NCBI GenBank assembly: GCA_036937835.1
Contig: CM072874.1
Location: forward strand, 11,918,001 to 11,982,000
DNA length: 64,000 nucleotides
DNA from: Pampus argenteus
Taxonomy: Eukaryota > Chordata > Actinopteri > Scombriformes > Stromateidae
Direction: 5' to 3'
The notes beneath the pieces are model-generated. The model made no database searches and was not told the DNA's origin. It was given only the letters and a program-made list of their open reading frames with translations. The position numbers and the translations under genes are program-made. Of this stretch, positions 25,001 to 38,600 are shown one piece after another (the first letter of the stretch is position 1; each line of letters starts with the position of its first letter).

Positions 25001-28000
25001 ATCCCCATGACAACACAATTAAACATCATGACATCCCAACACTATATTTAGCATCATTTCATTGTCATTTTCAATTCATTCTTTGTGTCTTTTCCATCAT
25101 TTCTCTTTCTGTAAAAAAAAAAAACTACTTTCACTTCTCTATCCATCCATCCATCCACCCATCCATCCATCCATCCAGCCTGTGGACGAGAGGGTGGTCC
25201 TACCAATCCTGGCGTCCACTCCCGCCCTCCTCTACCTATTGTTCCTCGCCCCTCACCTCGTCGCAGTCGACACGTGTTCACTGCCATCCCTGTCCAGTCA
25301 GAGACCCAACCTTCCCCCTCCCCACAACCCTCACCCAGGTCCAAGCATAAAAAATCAACCAACCATGTTGTTCCTGAGGCTCTTCCTTCACCTGACCTAC
25401 TAACTAATCCTCCATCACCTAAAAGCTGCCAGGTCACAGACGCTACACTTTCCTTATCACAACAGAGTTCCTCCTCTGCCCTGCCTCTCTCTGATGTGTC
25501 TCCTACAAATCCTCCTTCACCTAAATCCTCCTGTGAAGAGTCCCCATCTGCTACAGCTCCCTCCCCTTCTCAGCTTCCATCTCCAAATCACTCTGAACCT
25601 GTTTCTCCTCCCAGCCCCCCCTCCCCTGAGACTATCATAACATCATCCTCTATGACTTCCCAAACCCCATCTCTCACTGTATCCACTACTCTGACCCATA
25701 AGATCATCTCTACTGCCACCCAGCCTCCTCCCCCCAAGCCCACCTTGTCCTCCGAACCCCCATCCGCCTGCCCTCCACTCACCAGGATGCTCTCTCAGCC
25801 TCCTTCTCTGCCCAAAATCTTCCAGTCAGGCTCAGGAAAAGGTATCAGCAAGCTGGCTGGCAGACAGGCATGCTGCATGCTTTCCACTAACTGTTTCCTT
25901 ATGTGTGGTGGTCTGCTTTGTTTTTCCACATGACTCACCTTAATGCTGGTGTTACTGTAGAGGGTTGCATGATGTGTTTTGAGGAATATGTATGAATGAT
26001 CAGGCCATCATGATATCAGAATTTGAAGTGTGACACCAGTGAGTTAAACATCTGAATGTTTTGTTGATAGTGCAATGCTTCAGGGAATTGGCAGTGAATA
26101 TCTCTGTTTTTGTGTTGTCCATTGTCCATTGCAATAAAATGCCAAGTGGAAGACTGTAGTAACTGTAGGGGCTGTATATCCCAAGTTTAATGACCTTTTA
26201 CCGTTTTGACTTGTGTTCCATTTTGCCTAAATCCAAATATCTTGTGAATTAATCCAGTGTTCTCACAAGTCAAGGAGGCAGGGAAAACATTGAGTGAGTG
26301 TTTATTTGAAGACTTAGACAACACCATCAGGGAGGTGCATCTTATCCAAAAGTTACACACCATTACCATCGTAAAGTTCTGTTGTTACTAACATGTTACT
26401 TCATCATAAGCTTATTTAAACCAATGCTTGCAGGCTTCTCTTCTGTACATCTTACTGGCACCAACTTCCATACACATACACACTTTTGTAAATACACATA
26501 AAACTACTGTATGCAATTAAATAATGTCATTATATATAACACATGACAAACTACTTATTCCATTTGATTATTTTGACAACACTCATTTCTGGACTGCTAC
26601 AATATACCAAATAGAGCCAAACTGAGAAGCTGTAAATTTCCCACCACTGCTGAGATTACATGAATCCAGTACATCTGTTTGTTCTCGACAGATTTTGGTT
26701 ACCTCTGTGGTGTGATACAAAATACATCCTGTATAATTAGTTGTTCCCTTTTCACTTTTTACTTCTTGTTTACCACTTACTGTCTTCTTTTTACTCCTCT
26801 CCCCACACCTCCTCTGCTCTCGCCTCACTCAGCTCCTGTTTTGCATCAACGACGCCCCCTAGAGGCTCAAACTACAAATAATCTGCCAGTCTCTGGTCTG
26901 TTGATGCTATTCCATCACTGATGTTCTTTTCACATTCATTCTTTTCTTCTCTACTCTGCTTATAACATATTGCTATCGTTTCTTCTCCCTGCTAGGCCGT
27001 TCTCATATTTTCAGACCTCAGATTGTCAAGTCAATCGGCCGCCCCTCCTCTCCCTCACCTTTTTCCACTGATGCCCCTCCTCTTGCATCAGCACCACCTT
27101 TCCCTAAATCTCACCTGTCTAGCTCAGAGTCAGGTAAACAATGTCAAAAGTATGAGAACGTTGTTGTTCTTTCTATAGTCTCTACATCTATCCCTTGTTT
27201 CCTGTTCCGCATTTTTTTTTTGATTTCTTTGTACTGTTTTTATTTTACCAACCTTTCTTCTCTGTCTTCCCTCCCATATTTTCATTTCCTTTCAACGTCC
27301 TTGGCTGACGTCAGACTCCACTCTGATTGGTGGCGACACCACTCCTGTTCCTCTGTTGAGTAGGCCTGACCTTGATGCTCTGTGTGACCCAGAGACTCCA
27401 ACCCTTTCTTCTTCCCTTCCACGCTATTTACCCCCTCGCTCCTCTTCCCTTTCTACCTCCACTTTTTTCTCCTCCCCTCTTGCTGTCACTCAGCTCCCTA
27501 CCTCTCCCTCTGCTCCTCCTGCTCAGATCAGCTCCTGCCAGTCAGGTACACCGGCTAACTAATCAAACACAGTATTTATTACAGCTTCTGTTGCAAAATG
27601 ACCAAACGTTTTCCAGTTTTCCATTTGTCACTCACGGTTTTTAATTTCTTTGCTGACCTTGTTGATGTTCTTCATAGGGTCAACGTTCCCCTTCACGCAA
27701 GGAAACAAGGACAAACCCTCTGTTGCCAAGGAAGCAACTCCAAGCACTCTGAGCCGAGGTGAGGGATCCCCTCAAAATAACTTGGCAGAAGCTAATATCA
27801 AAATATCCAACCAGCCAGTGAGACCAGCAGCCATCCCAGAAAACAAGGCTGAACCAGAGAGGAGCAGGTGAGGTCATGGAATGATGCTACATGGCAATAT
27901 AAATTCAGATTGCTTGGTTTGAGATCTTTCAGATATATTTAGCCTCAAACTGCTGTTCTTTTTGGAGAAAAAGAGGCGTCTGGAAGATTGGTGGCAATCC

Positions 28001-29561
28001 TAAGAGAACTTGTGTTTTAATTAATTTTAATTAAGTTGTCTAATTAAAAACAGACTTGTGAAAGCAAGCATAGAAAGCACATCTTTATCATAGGAGATGG
28101 GCTGAGTGCTTGATATTGCATGAAGGAATAGATCGACATTTTGAAAAATATTCTTATTCACTTTCTTGTGCAGAGTTAGAAGATCAATATCACTTTGATA
28201 TCTGTACAAATGAAGCCGCAGTTTATCTTAGCTTAGCATAAAGACTGGAAACAGGAGGAAACAGCGAACTCGCCTCGGTCAGTATCTAACAAAATCTAGC
28301 TTCCAGCAACTCAAAACTCGTTAATATTTGTTATATCTTTGTTTAATACATACAAAAACCAAAAAGTCACTGCACCCATCCAAGAAATAGTCCCATACAA
28401 CCAAACAAACAAGATGAACCTGTTAACCTGGACAGAGCCAGGCCAGCTGTTTCCCTGTTTCTAGGCTTTATGCTAAGCTAAGCTAACTGTCTGCTGGCAG
28501 GAGGATCATATTTAATGCAGATACTGCATGATAAAGTTGAATTGAACTTGTCATCTAACTCTCAGCCAAAAACTAAATATATTTCCCAAGATGTTGAACT
28601 ATTTCAAGTCTGTACTCAAACTCCCAGTTTCCAAAGTTAATTCATGTCTCTATGCAACTGACAATATGGCTGCCCATCAATGTATCTTTAGAGATACATT
28701 TGATCCTTTTTTAAGTATTGATCAGGGCCATATCAAACTCATTCTGGTCCAAATGACACCAAGATAACCCACATCACTGCTGACTGCAAACCTGTTTAAG
28801 ACACACGTGTGGTTGAGTAACAGTTTCTGGTTGGTCTGGTTGCTTTGTGTTTGGTGTTTGCGCTTACATTGATGCTAATATGCGCTAACAGTCGCAGAGT
28901 TGTTTTGTACCCTGCCTTCTGTTGCACTCACCTTCCAAGACATGGCCGTAGAGTGATTAGTGATTACCAGGTGTGTAGATCACGTTCTGTTTCGCTTGTC
29001 AACCCCCTCATCACCTCCTGCACGCTCAGCCTTGTGAAATTTCACCCACCAGCCGTGAATTTACATCTCTCCAGCCTGATCTCCGGTATTTCTGTCCCCA
29101 GTCCTGCCCAATCCCATTCAGAGCTGATCATAGCCCCACCCCCTCCGTGGCCCTTCTCCTGCTGTGAAAGCTCCACCTCCCAGCAGCCCTCCACTAATGT
29201 TGTGGCAGCATTTATCACTCCCAAACAGCCAAATGATAAGGGAAGGGAAATTAATTTGAAAAAGCCAACTATTGAGACGAAGAGTATAATTAGCTCCTTT
29301 AAGACTGAAATGCCACCTCTGGCAAAGCCGGAGCCAGATCCTGATTTTGATGACGTCATCTTTGAGTCATTTAAGCAGAGACAACAATCAGGGGGCTTGT
29401 TTCTGGAAGAGGATGACTCTAAGCAGGATACTATCAAACGGTGTCCTCCAGGGTGAGTATTTATAAGCACGGATAAAATCAAGAACAACATTACAAAGTT
29501 ACTAAATGTGATCTGATTGTAAAACTAAAGGTCCTAAACTAATGGTAAAGCTAATGGTAAA

Positions 29562-29602
<41 letters not shown>

Positions 29603-32600
29603 CACACAAACACAAACACACACACACACACACACACTTGGGATTAAAGAATATTGTTTATTTGTTCTGCAGTCTTGAACAGAAAACCAATGAAAAGGCC
29701 TCTGGGGAAAAGCCGTCACTGACAGAGCAGTTAGAGGGAGCAGTAATGAAGAAGGAGGAGATGATGCAGGTAGAGCAGAAGAAGCAGAGGGAGAAAGAAA
29801 TTCAAAAGAAGCAAGAGGAAGAAAAGAGGGGGAAAGAGGAAGAGCAGAGAGAAAAGCTCCAGAAGCAGAAGCAAGAAGAGAGGCAAAAACACGAGGAAGA
29901 AAAGAAGAGACTGTTAGAGGAGGAGAAGAAGAGACTTTTACAGGAAGCTGAGGAGGTCCAGAGGCAAAGGGAAAGGGGGAAACTTGAGGTGGAAAGACTC
30001 CTGAGGGAGAAGAGAGATCAACAGGAGAAACAGAGGGGGGAAGAGGAGAAAAGGAGGCGGGATGAGGAGGAGAGGAGACAAAGAGAGCAGGAGAGGAAAC
30101 TCCTGGAACTGGAGGAGGAAAAGGAGAAACTCAGGAGGGAGGAGGAGCGGAGAGTTGAGAGAGAGAGATTCATGAGGAAAATGAAAGAGGAGGAGGAGAA
30201 AAAGATGGAGCAGAGAAGAGTTTTTGCGGAGCAAAAAAGGAAGCAGGAGGAAGAGAAGAGGCAGATGGAGGAGAAACGCTTGAAGGAGGAAAAAGAGAAA
30301 GAGCAGCAGAAAATAAAAGAGGAGGACGAGAGAAGAAAGAGGGTGGAGGAGGAGGAGAAAAAGAAAAATGAGGTGGAGAAGGAGAGGAAGAAGAGAGAGG
30401 AGGTGAGAAGGATAGAGGAGGGTAGGAAGAAAAAGGAAGCTGAAGAGGAGAAAAAGAGGATGGAGGAGGAGAAGAGAATCAAAGAAGCAGAGGAGAGGAA
30501 GAAAAGGGAGGCGGAAGAAAAAGAGAGAGTACTCAAAGAGGAGAAGGAGAGGGAGGAGCAAAGACTGAGGGAGGAGAAAGAAAGGATTGAGAGGGTGAAA
30601 AAAGAAGAGGAAGAGAAAAAACGCAAGGAGATGGAGGAAGAGAGGCTTTTGAAGGAGCAGAAAGAAAAGGAAAGGATGAAAAAGGAGGAGAGGAAGAAGA
30701 TAGAAGTGGAGGAGAAAAGAAAAAGAGAGGAGAAAGAGAAAACAGAAAGAAGGATGAAGGAGGAACAAGACCGGAAAAAGAGAGAGGAGGAAGAGGAAAA
30801 GAAGCAAGAAGAGAAAGAAGAGATGGAAAAAAGAAAGAAGGAAAATAAGACAGAAGAAAAAAGGCAGAGGGAGTTTGGAGTAACTCCATCCTGCAGTTTG
30901 GAGGCAAACAGGTCAGATGAGGACAAGCATAAGATGAGGACTCTGGTTACAGCTACGTCTTTGCCAGTTTCTCAGCCAAACACACACACTTATGTCCCTC
31001 CACCCAGCTCCACACACACACCTCCTCCCAGTTTCAAGCACTACCCCGCGGCTGCTGCTCCTCACCTCCCTCCTCTGGACAAAAGCAGCATTACATCTGA
31101 GCAGCTGGCCTCCCAAAGTCTTAGCCAATCACAATCCAGAGAGAAGACCACTCCATCAGTCGTTAAACAAAGCTCTGCCTCCATAACCTCCGAGTGGTGA
31201 GTTACAGCACAGAAATAAAACATTGGCTGTTGTCGGTCTTGATTATTCTCTATTGTCTGTTTTGTTGGCTGCCATCTGCTTTCTTAATCAGCAAATAAAA
31301 ACAATAAGTCAATCTTTGTTAACCTTAAAAAGTTATTCTCTGGTGATTCTCTATTTATCTGAGACTTTATCGATTATCTTGTTTGTTTGTATGTTATTGT
31401 GTCTTTCCTCCTCTCTCTCTTTCCAATTCCTACTCAACTCTTTTTGTATGTACCTTTTTCTCTCCCCCTTATTCCAGTCTGGGGCAACTTCACTCTCTCA
31501 TAAACGAAGGTTCATTGTCAAACGTTGCCGTCCCAGAAAAGAAAATATCAGCTGCATGTACTCCACCTGGCATCCATTCAGACTGTCCCACAGTTCAGCC
31601 CTCTGCTCAGGATAAACTGATCACATTAGAGGTCTTGACCCTGGTGCCACCTCTACAGAGGCTGTGTGATGCAGAGATTCCTCTATGGACAATGCTAGAA
31701 GGGAGAAGTGGGAATGATACACCTGAAAAAATCTCTGCCAAGGAGGGTACAAAACCTCTGTGCAGAGGGTAAGGATGGATGAGGGGGCTGTCTGTCTGCT
31801 TCTCTGTTTTATCTTTCTTCCTGACCGTCTATGTGTTTGTTTGTCTGCCTCGCTAATAGTCTTCTTAATTATATAGTAGGTGGCAAATCTAAATTTGTTT
31901 TTTCACATGTTTCCTCTCTTCTAGCTCACACAAAGAAGATGCAGCAGAGGTGAACCAGACAAAAGACTCAGAAGTGCGTCACACAGTCCCACCCCCCGCT
32001 GAACCCGGTGCACCACCCGCTAAAGAGGAACCCAAAGAGCCAGAGGGACCCAAAGTGGAATCAGCAACCTCACTCAAGGTTTCCCCCAAACCAGGCGATG
32101 AGTGCACAGCTTTGGCAATGGAGCAGCTCCTTCCCTCAAAGCCAGAACCATCCCTGCGGCCTGAACCGGTTCTCCAGTCATCAGGAAAACCACAACAGGG
32201 GGGAACAGATGAGGAGAAACAAACCAACGACATGGTCAGTGGTCAGGAGACTCTCATCGACAATAAGGAGCCAGTGTGTGAGGCCGAAAAGCAGTTGTGG
32301 GTGACTGTGGAGGAGACCACAGCGCAGACAGGAGAAGAAAGAGGGATGGAAAGTAGTGAGAGCGCTGAGGAGAAAAAGGAGGAGGAGGAAGAAGAGGGTG
32401 GTGTAATAGGGGGGTGAGTCAGTGACAGTTCCTTGCAGACTTTGCAGCATGCTGTGACTTGTCTGTTTTTCAATCTCAAGCCAGGCACCACATACACACA
32501 CATACACACACACACCTACACACATACTGACTAATGTTCCTCTGTGGTGCTGTAGCCTAACTGGTGCTTAGTCAGTAGCAGCAATTAACCTCACCTGATG

Positions 32601-35600
32601 CTGTTCTCTTCATCTCAACCTCTATCTATGCTATTTAAATGGTCAAATCTGTGCTTTGTGTGTGTTTATGTGCGTGTATGTGTGCGCTAGTCCCCACAAA
32701 CGTGTACATACAGAAGCAAATGAGTGTGTTGCAGAGCAGCAGACGGAGGCACCTGCTGGCTTCATGTCAGCGGTAGTGGGGGTGTTGTACAGAGGGTGAG
32801 TCTCCCTGCCTGCCTGTCCATCAATCAAATAAGTTGTTAATGTGTGAAGTAGCTACAGTTTTCGATGAGCTATTACTTCATCTGCATGGCATCTATTCGG
32901 TTATTATGTTCAATAATGATTAAGGCAGTGGGTAACCTCCAGTGCAGTGCTGGAAGGCATTTTAGGGTGAGCTCTGTCTCAGAGTTTTCTTGTCCCTCAT
33001 GTCTGTCCCATAGCTATGAGACAGTGACCTCCATCTTGCAGACAACTGGATCAGCTGATGCGGGTCAACCACACCCCCCTGGAGACCAACCACGTTTACA
33101 AGACGTAGAAGCAGAGATGCTGTATTCATCTGAGCCAGTTGATGATCTGCCGATTCCTGTTGGTGTGGACATTTCACCACCCACAGCTTTCTCTGACACA
33201 ACAGAAACTCAGACAATTAGTGAACAGAAGTTCTCCGAGACCGACATAGCTCTGAAACCAGAGTGCTCACCTTCAGAGGAGACACACAAGCTAAGTCTGG
33301 TTGCGAGTTTGCGACTGGCAGCCGTTGAACAGGAGAAGGAGAGAGAGCAGGAGATGGAGAGAAGGGAGAAAGAAAGGATAGAAAACATCAAGACGGAGGA
33401 AAGAGAGAGGAAGGATAGAGAAGATGCTGAAAAGAAAGAGAGAGAAAGGTTGGAGAAGGAAAAGCAGGAACAAGAGAGGTTGAAAAAGGAGAAAGAGGAG
33501 ATAGAGAGGAAAGAAAGAGAAAGGGTAGAAAGGGAAAAGGAGGAGAGAAAGAGGTTGGAAAAAGAGAGGGAAAAGATGAAGAACAAGCAAAGGGAGGAGA
33601 GAGAAGAGAAAGAAAGGAAGCAGCAGAGGGAGAAAGCAGATGGGGAAGAAAAGAAAAAAGAAGAAAAAATAATGCAGGAGATAAAAAGGGAAAATAACAG
33701 ACAAGATATACTTCTTGGCCCTTCAGTGCAAAACAGTCAAGAAGACTGGCCACCACTGAGGGAGGTAGAATTGGAGGATATTGCATATGATGAGAAGCTA
33801 CCGGATGATGGTAAAGACTCAGGATGGGAATCTGATCGCAAATTAATCCATACAGTTGACTCTAAAGATGAAAACAAACTGGTTTCAACCAGACCAGCTG
33901 ATTATGTCTCTACGTCAACAAACAAATTCAACTCCAGAACAGACAGACCTGAGGCCTCTGTCATTGCTGATAAAAAAGGCAAATCCAATGTTAAATGTGG
34001 TGCCATCCCAGTGTGGTTGAGAGAGGAAGAGGACGAAGAGGTGGAGTATGAGAGAGGACAGGAAGATCTCGGCTCCATCTGGCTGGCTGAGCTGTACATG
34101 GAAGGGGAAGCAGGGTGAGTAAAGAGGGGGTGAGAAAGATAAGTAGTAGCAGGGAGAGAGAGCGAGGTGGGTAACCAGGAAGTAACTGGCTATATGAGAG
34201 AGATCTGCTTGTTGCTTCTTGTGGATCAGAGGACTGTGCCTGTGACTTTTGTGTGTACTTCCTCCAATAACTGAAGCTTTAACGTACTTTATCTGAAGGG
34301 AAATGATAATTACTAAGCATTAAAACTCATCATTTCCTGAGGTTTTCCCGTTTCAAGAGAGAGTCGTATGTTGGCATGTGCGTCGTATATATGTGCCCCT
34401 TCAAACAACATCATCACCATGCTGTTTGTAATGGCAACTGGACATTCCTCTTCATGTCTTGCCTTGGATGAAAGCATTGCGCTGAAAGCAATATGGTGAA
34501 TGGTTATGAAGCACAGGCACTTATGGGAACCTGTATCTGTGCTGTATTGCTTGGATATCTGGCTGTATCTGCATCTACTGTATATTTCTGTCCATAATTG
34601 TCTTGGCTGTACAGCTGACATTCAGACGTATGGCAAGGCTATTTGCATTTGTTCAGCACTCATTGCAGCTGAGTAACATGTAAAGTATTGTAACATGGAT
34701 GAATGGATTGGTTGGGAAATTGAATATTGCAGTTCGGTGTTTTGGTTTGGATGAGTATATTTTTTGCCTCTAGTTTGGTTTAAGCTTACATTGCCAGTTC
34801 TGTCTTGTCAAATTCATAGAGGTCTTGTTAAAATAATTGGGGGAAAAAAACACTTCTGTTTTCAGTTTTATTCTTTAATGAACATCAGTACTGTGCTCTA
34901 TCCTTAGTTTTCCCTAATTTGGTTTCAATTATGGTCACAACCTACTCTGTCTTTTCTAAACAACTTTTGTGCTTGACTTTCTTCTGACCTTTGTGAGCTA
35001 CACATGATGGATCTCCGTCTGTGTGAGATGAACAGGGAGCATGAATCTGTTGCTCGTCAGTTTTGTCAGAAGCACTTTACGTTCCTTTTTTACATTCAGC
35101 TCTAAAACTCTCCCTTTCTGTCTTCAGCCCAGACCACTCATCCCCTACTGTTACCCAGAGGCCCCTCTTACATCTCTCCAGTGAACAAACACTTCACCAG
35201 GGCTCTGCTGTCAATCAGTCTCTAACCAGTCACTCTGGCCTTCCTCAGCCTAACCCCCCTTCGGTGTCTAAGCAGGGGGAGGCAATCAGTCAGACCCCTG
35301 CTCCCCAACATGAGGTTAACAAACAGCCAATGAAAGGACAGGGAGATGATGTTGTCACAAAAACTATTCACAACCTGGAGGTAGCAGCCAATGAACTTGT
35401 TCAATCGTCAGTGGTGCCATGGCCCCTTCCTTCAAGCATTCACTCTGACTCCAAACACACCAATATACCACACGACACACACATCAACAAGAAACACAAT
35501 GAAAAAAAAATGGACAAGATAACTGCAGATTCACACAAGAGTCTTGAAATAAGGGATGATAAAGACGTGAACCGTTCCAAGAGTCCACAAATGAGCAACC

Positions 35601-38600
35601 TTCACACCCAGACACACACCCGTGAACTCAACCATCTCGCCAAGGATGAGCAGCTACAAGAGGAGGAGCGGCTCTTATTGGCTAAACTCTGTGTGATGAC
35701 AGGCGATACATCGACACTCTCCGGCCCTCGAAGTATGAAGCGCCTCATCCCTGCCCCTGGCGATATTGACAGTGACACCACAGAACCCACAAGCCAATCA
35801 GAAATTCTAGTTAAACTTGTTGATCACAGTCTGCGCTCGTTTATCCCATGCTTTGATGCTTTGGACGAAATATCACTGGATGAGGCAGAGGAGCCACTGA
35901 CCAATGAGCTGGGGCAAAATCAAGAAAAGGAGGAGGTGTAAGTCACCATGGGCTGTCGACCTATGCTGCACTGAAAGCTTTCTATTTGTTTGGGTGTGTG
36001 ATATACAGAGGTGTAGACTCCAGACTTGAGTCTCAGACTTGAATAGGATCTAAGGTATAAAAATGAGGCCTTGAGACTTTCAACTCTTGACTCCCTAAAG
36101 ATTCAGCATGACTTAAAATACATTCAAGTGTGTCAACCTTTGACGTCAAGCCAAAAGACTTTAAAAGTTGCCATGTATGTTTGTTGCCATGTATGTGCAT
36201 GTATGATACAGTATTGAAAGTGAATATCCAAAGAATAAGAAAATACACAACACAGATGACTGTTTGTTGAATTGCTTTCTTCTGAAGTGATTGAAAAATT
36301 GCTAAATGGCATAGATCTGCTTCAAGCAACCATGCTGCAAATGTAGGTTGCTGTTCTCCTGAATGCTGTCTGCATGTACTGTGACAGTCATGTCCTCTAA
36401 CAACAACTCAAGTGCTTGCATGTCTCGAACTGGCATCTACAGTATGATTCACTGGTGATAATGCAGATATAGGCTGCTTGGATGATCTCAATTCTTCCAC
36501 TAAGCAGTCTCTTCTTTATGTTTAGACTAAAAGGCAAACAAACAGACCTACCTGGTGGTGAAAAGAAGAAAGCGCCTTCGCAACCTGGAGAAACCTCCAG
36601 CACACATGTCAGTGATAAACACACTGACACACACATCTCCACAAAGTCAGCAGTAGAGGTCCTTGACAGTAGCATCGCTCCTCCCCATCACTGTGACATG
36701 AAAACATCCAGACTTCCTACTTTACTAGAGGAAGAAACCTCCGACATTCAAACCTCAGTTCCTGTTCCAATGGTCAGAGAGGAGGCTGATGGGAAGGACG
36801 ACACAGCTGAGGTAAATATACAGAATACTGATGTGCGCTTAAACTCAGTAGACAAACAAACACAGGCGGACATGACCAAAACTGATTTTGTTTCCTACTC
36901 TCCAAACACCACCAGGCTCTGGTGAACTCCAGTCAGTCGCTGCTCCAGTGGTGTCAGGGCATCACCAATAGTTACAAGGGGATAAAGGTCACCAACTTCA
37001 GCACTTCCTGGAGGAACGGCCTAGCCTTCTGCGCCATCCTGCATCACTTCCATCCAGACAAGATGTATGCCATTTGTTTCTTTCTTTCATTGTTTTTGTT
37101 TTCCAGTTTTGTAACTAATTATATATTTTGGATCACCATTTTCTGTTGCACTTAATGCAAAGTGTACATTTTAAGAATGTCATCTCATCTTATCCTATTA
37201 GAGATTTTGACCAATTGGACTCTCATGACATCAAGCTCAACAACAAGAAGGTAAAAATGAGGCTCATGTCAATGAATTAAAAAAATTTTGAGCAACTTGT
37301 GTCATCAGAAGTGTCAATAGATAACTCTTTAAAGACCAGATTATTATCTTGTTTTTTGTTTGGTAATTTTTAAAACTTCTGATAAATTCTATTGTTTCAA
37401 GACAGTTGTGAATATGCCAAAATAAAAAGAGTAAAAAGTGTCCTGGGCCATACAGTGTGCTGATGATGTATTTCTCTTCTGGCAACATTAGGCATTTGAC
37501 GGTTTCGAGGCACTGGGCATTTCTCGACTGCTGGAGCCATCCGACATGGTTCTTCTGTCTGTCCCTGACAGGCTCATAGTCATGACCTATCTCAGCCAGA
37601 TCCGCTCGTACTTCACCAACCAGGAGCTGAGTGTGCTGCAGATAGAGCAGAACAGCAGCCAGTCCAGCTACGGCCTCGCCCATTCTAGTCCCGCTCCCAC
37701 TAGTGTTGATGCTGCCGCTTTCTGCATGGCAAGACTAAATGAAGGTCTAGAAGATGGAGGGAGCGGCACGTTAGTCGTCCCGCCACCAAGAACCAAACGA
37801 CTGGTTAAAGGTATCTGCTGCAATGACTATATTATGAATTCATCCCATCTATTTCAAGCTTATGTGGGTTTAATTTAACCCTTTAGTGGGTGAATCATAA
37901 CAGACAGAAGAAAGAAATATAACAAAGTGGAGGGAAAAAAAGACTGTAGAGCAGAAAAGAGGAAAGGGGAAACATTAGTGTGAAGTAACAGAATTTGAGC
38001 TGAGGAGACAAGAAGCAAAGACAAACAAATCAATCATCTGTAATCATTTAAGATTACAGTTTGTTTCACAAGGTTCCCAAAGATACGAAACATGGAAATG
38101 TGTATAAACTTGGTGCAGACCTAAGTGACATTTTGGATATAAGTATCTCTCTCAGTGTGAGCATCATAAATCATTTTTTGACTGTGCCAAAGTGTATTAT
38201 TCTAATTCTGAAGCCATAAAAGAATATCAGCTTCTGACTGTGAGCCAAGTTAGAACAAATGTTCATATTTGACTTCAGATATTTCTGTCTTTAATATTTG
38301 GTCTGTGGTTCTCTGACTGGTTTGAAGTACTGGAAAAATGTGATGCAACATATTTGCGTGCACCAATCAGGATTTTTCAACATTTGAATCAAAATGTGAT
38401 GACAGTCATATTTGCTTATGTTGCTAAACCACTATCTATCAAATGTGATCAGACCACAGTCCTGTAGAATAAGATTTGAGTTTTTGAATGTTGAACTCTA
38501 TCTCTCTCTTCATATTTAATATAATTTAAAAATACTTGAAGCCAAAAGTTTTCAGAGGCTTTAAAGGTGACTCTTGAACATTTTGAGGGGAATAATGAGG

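Noticed and set aside
25054..25437. 127-codon antisense open frame over ehbp1l1 exon 8
   Set aside because: Antisense shadow of a Pro/Ser-rich coding exon and of the CCAT repeat.
27303..27312. TGACGTCA-like word before ehbp1l1 exon 27315-27545
   Set aside because: It is a CRE-like word inside a splice acceptor deep within a gene, with no promoter context.
29938..30926. Overlapping 289- and 302-codon antisense open frames rich in Leu/Phe/Ser
   Set aside because: They are the complement of the E/K/R-rich ehbp1l1 exon; purine-rich codons read backwards give stop-poor Leu/Ser/Phe frames. No family resemblance.
33209..33786. Three antisense open frames of 125-137 codons
   Set aside because: Same composition artefact over the second charged helix.
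36811..36925. Read-through of ehbp1l1 exon 36526-36811 into VNIQNTDV and onwards to a stop
   Set aside because: Frame reaches a stop just inside the CH domain; a short GTAAAT to ACCAG intron (36812-36915) restores the family sequence.
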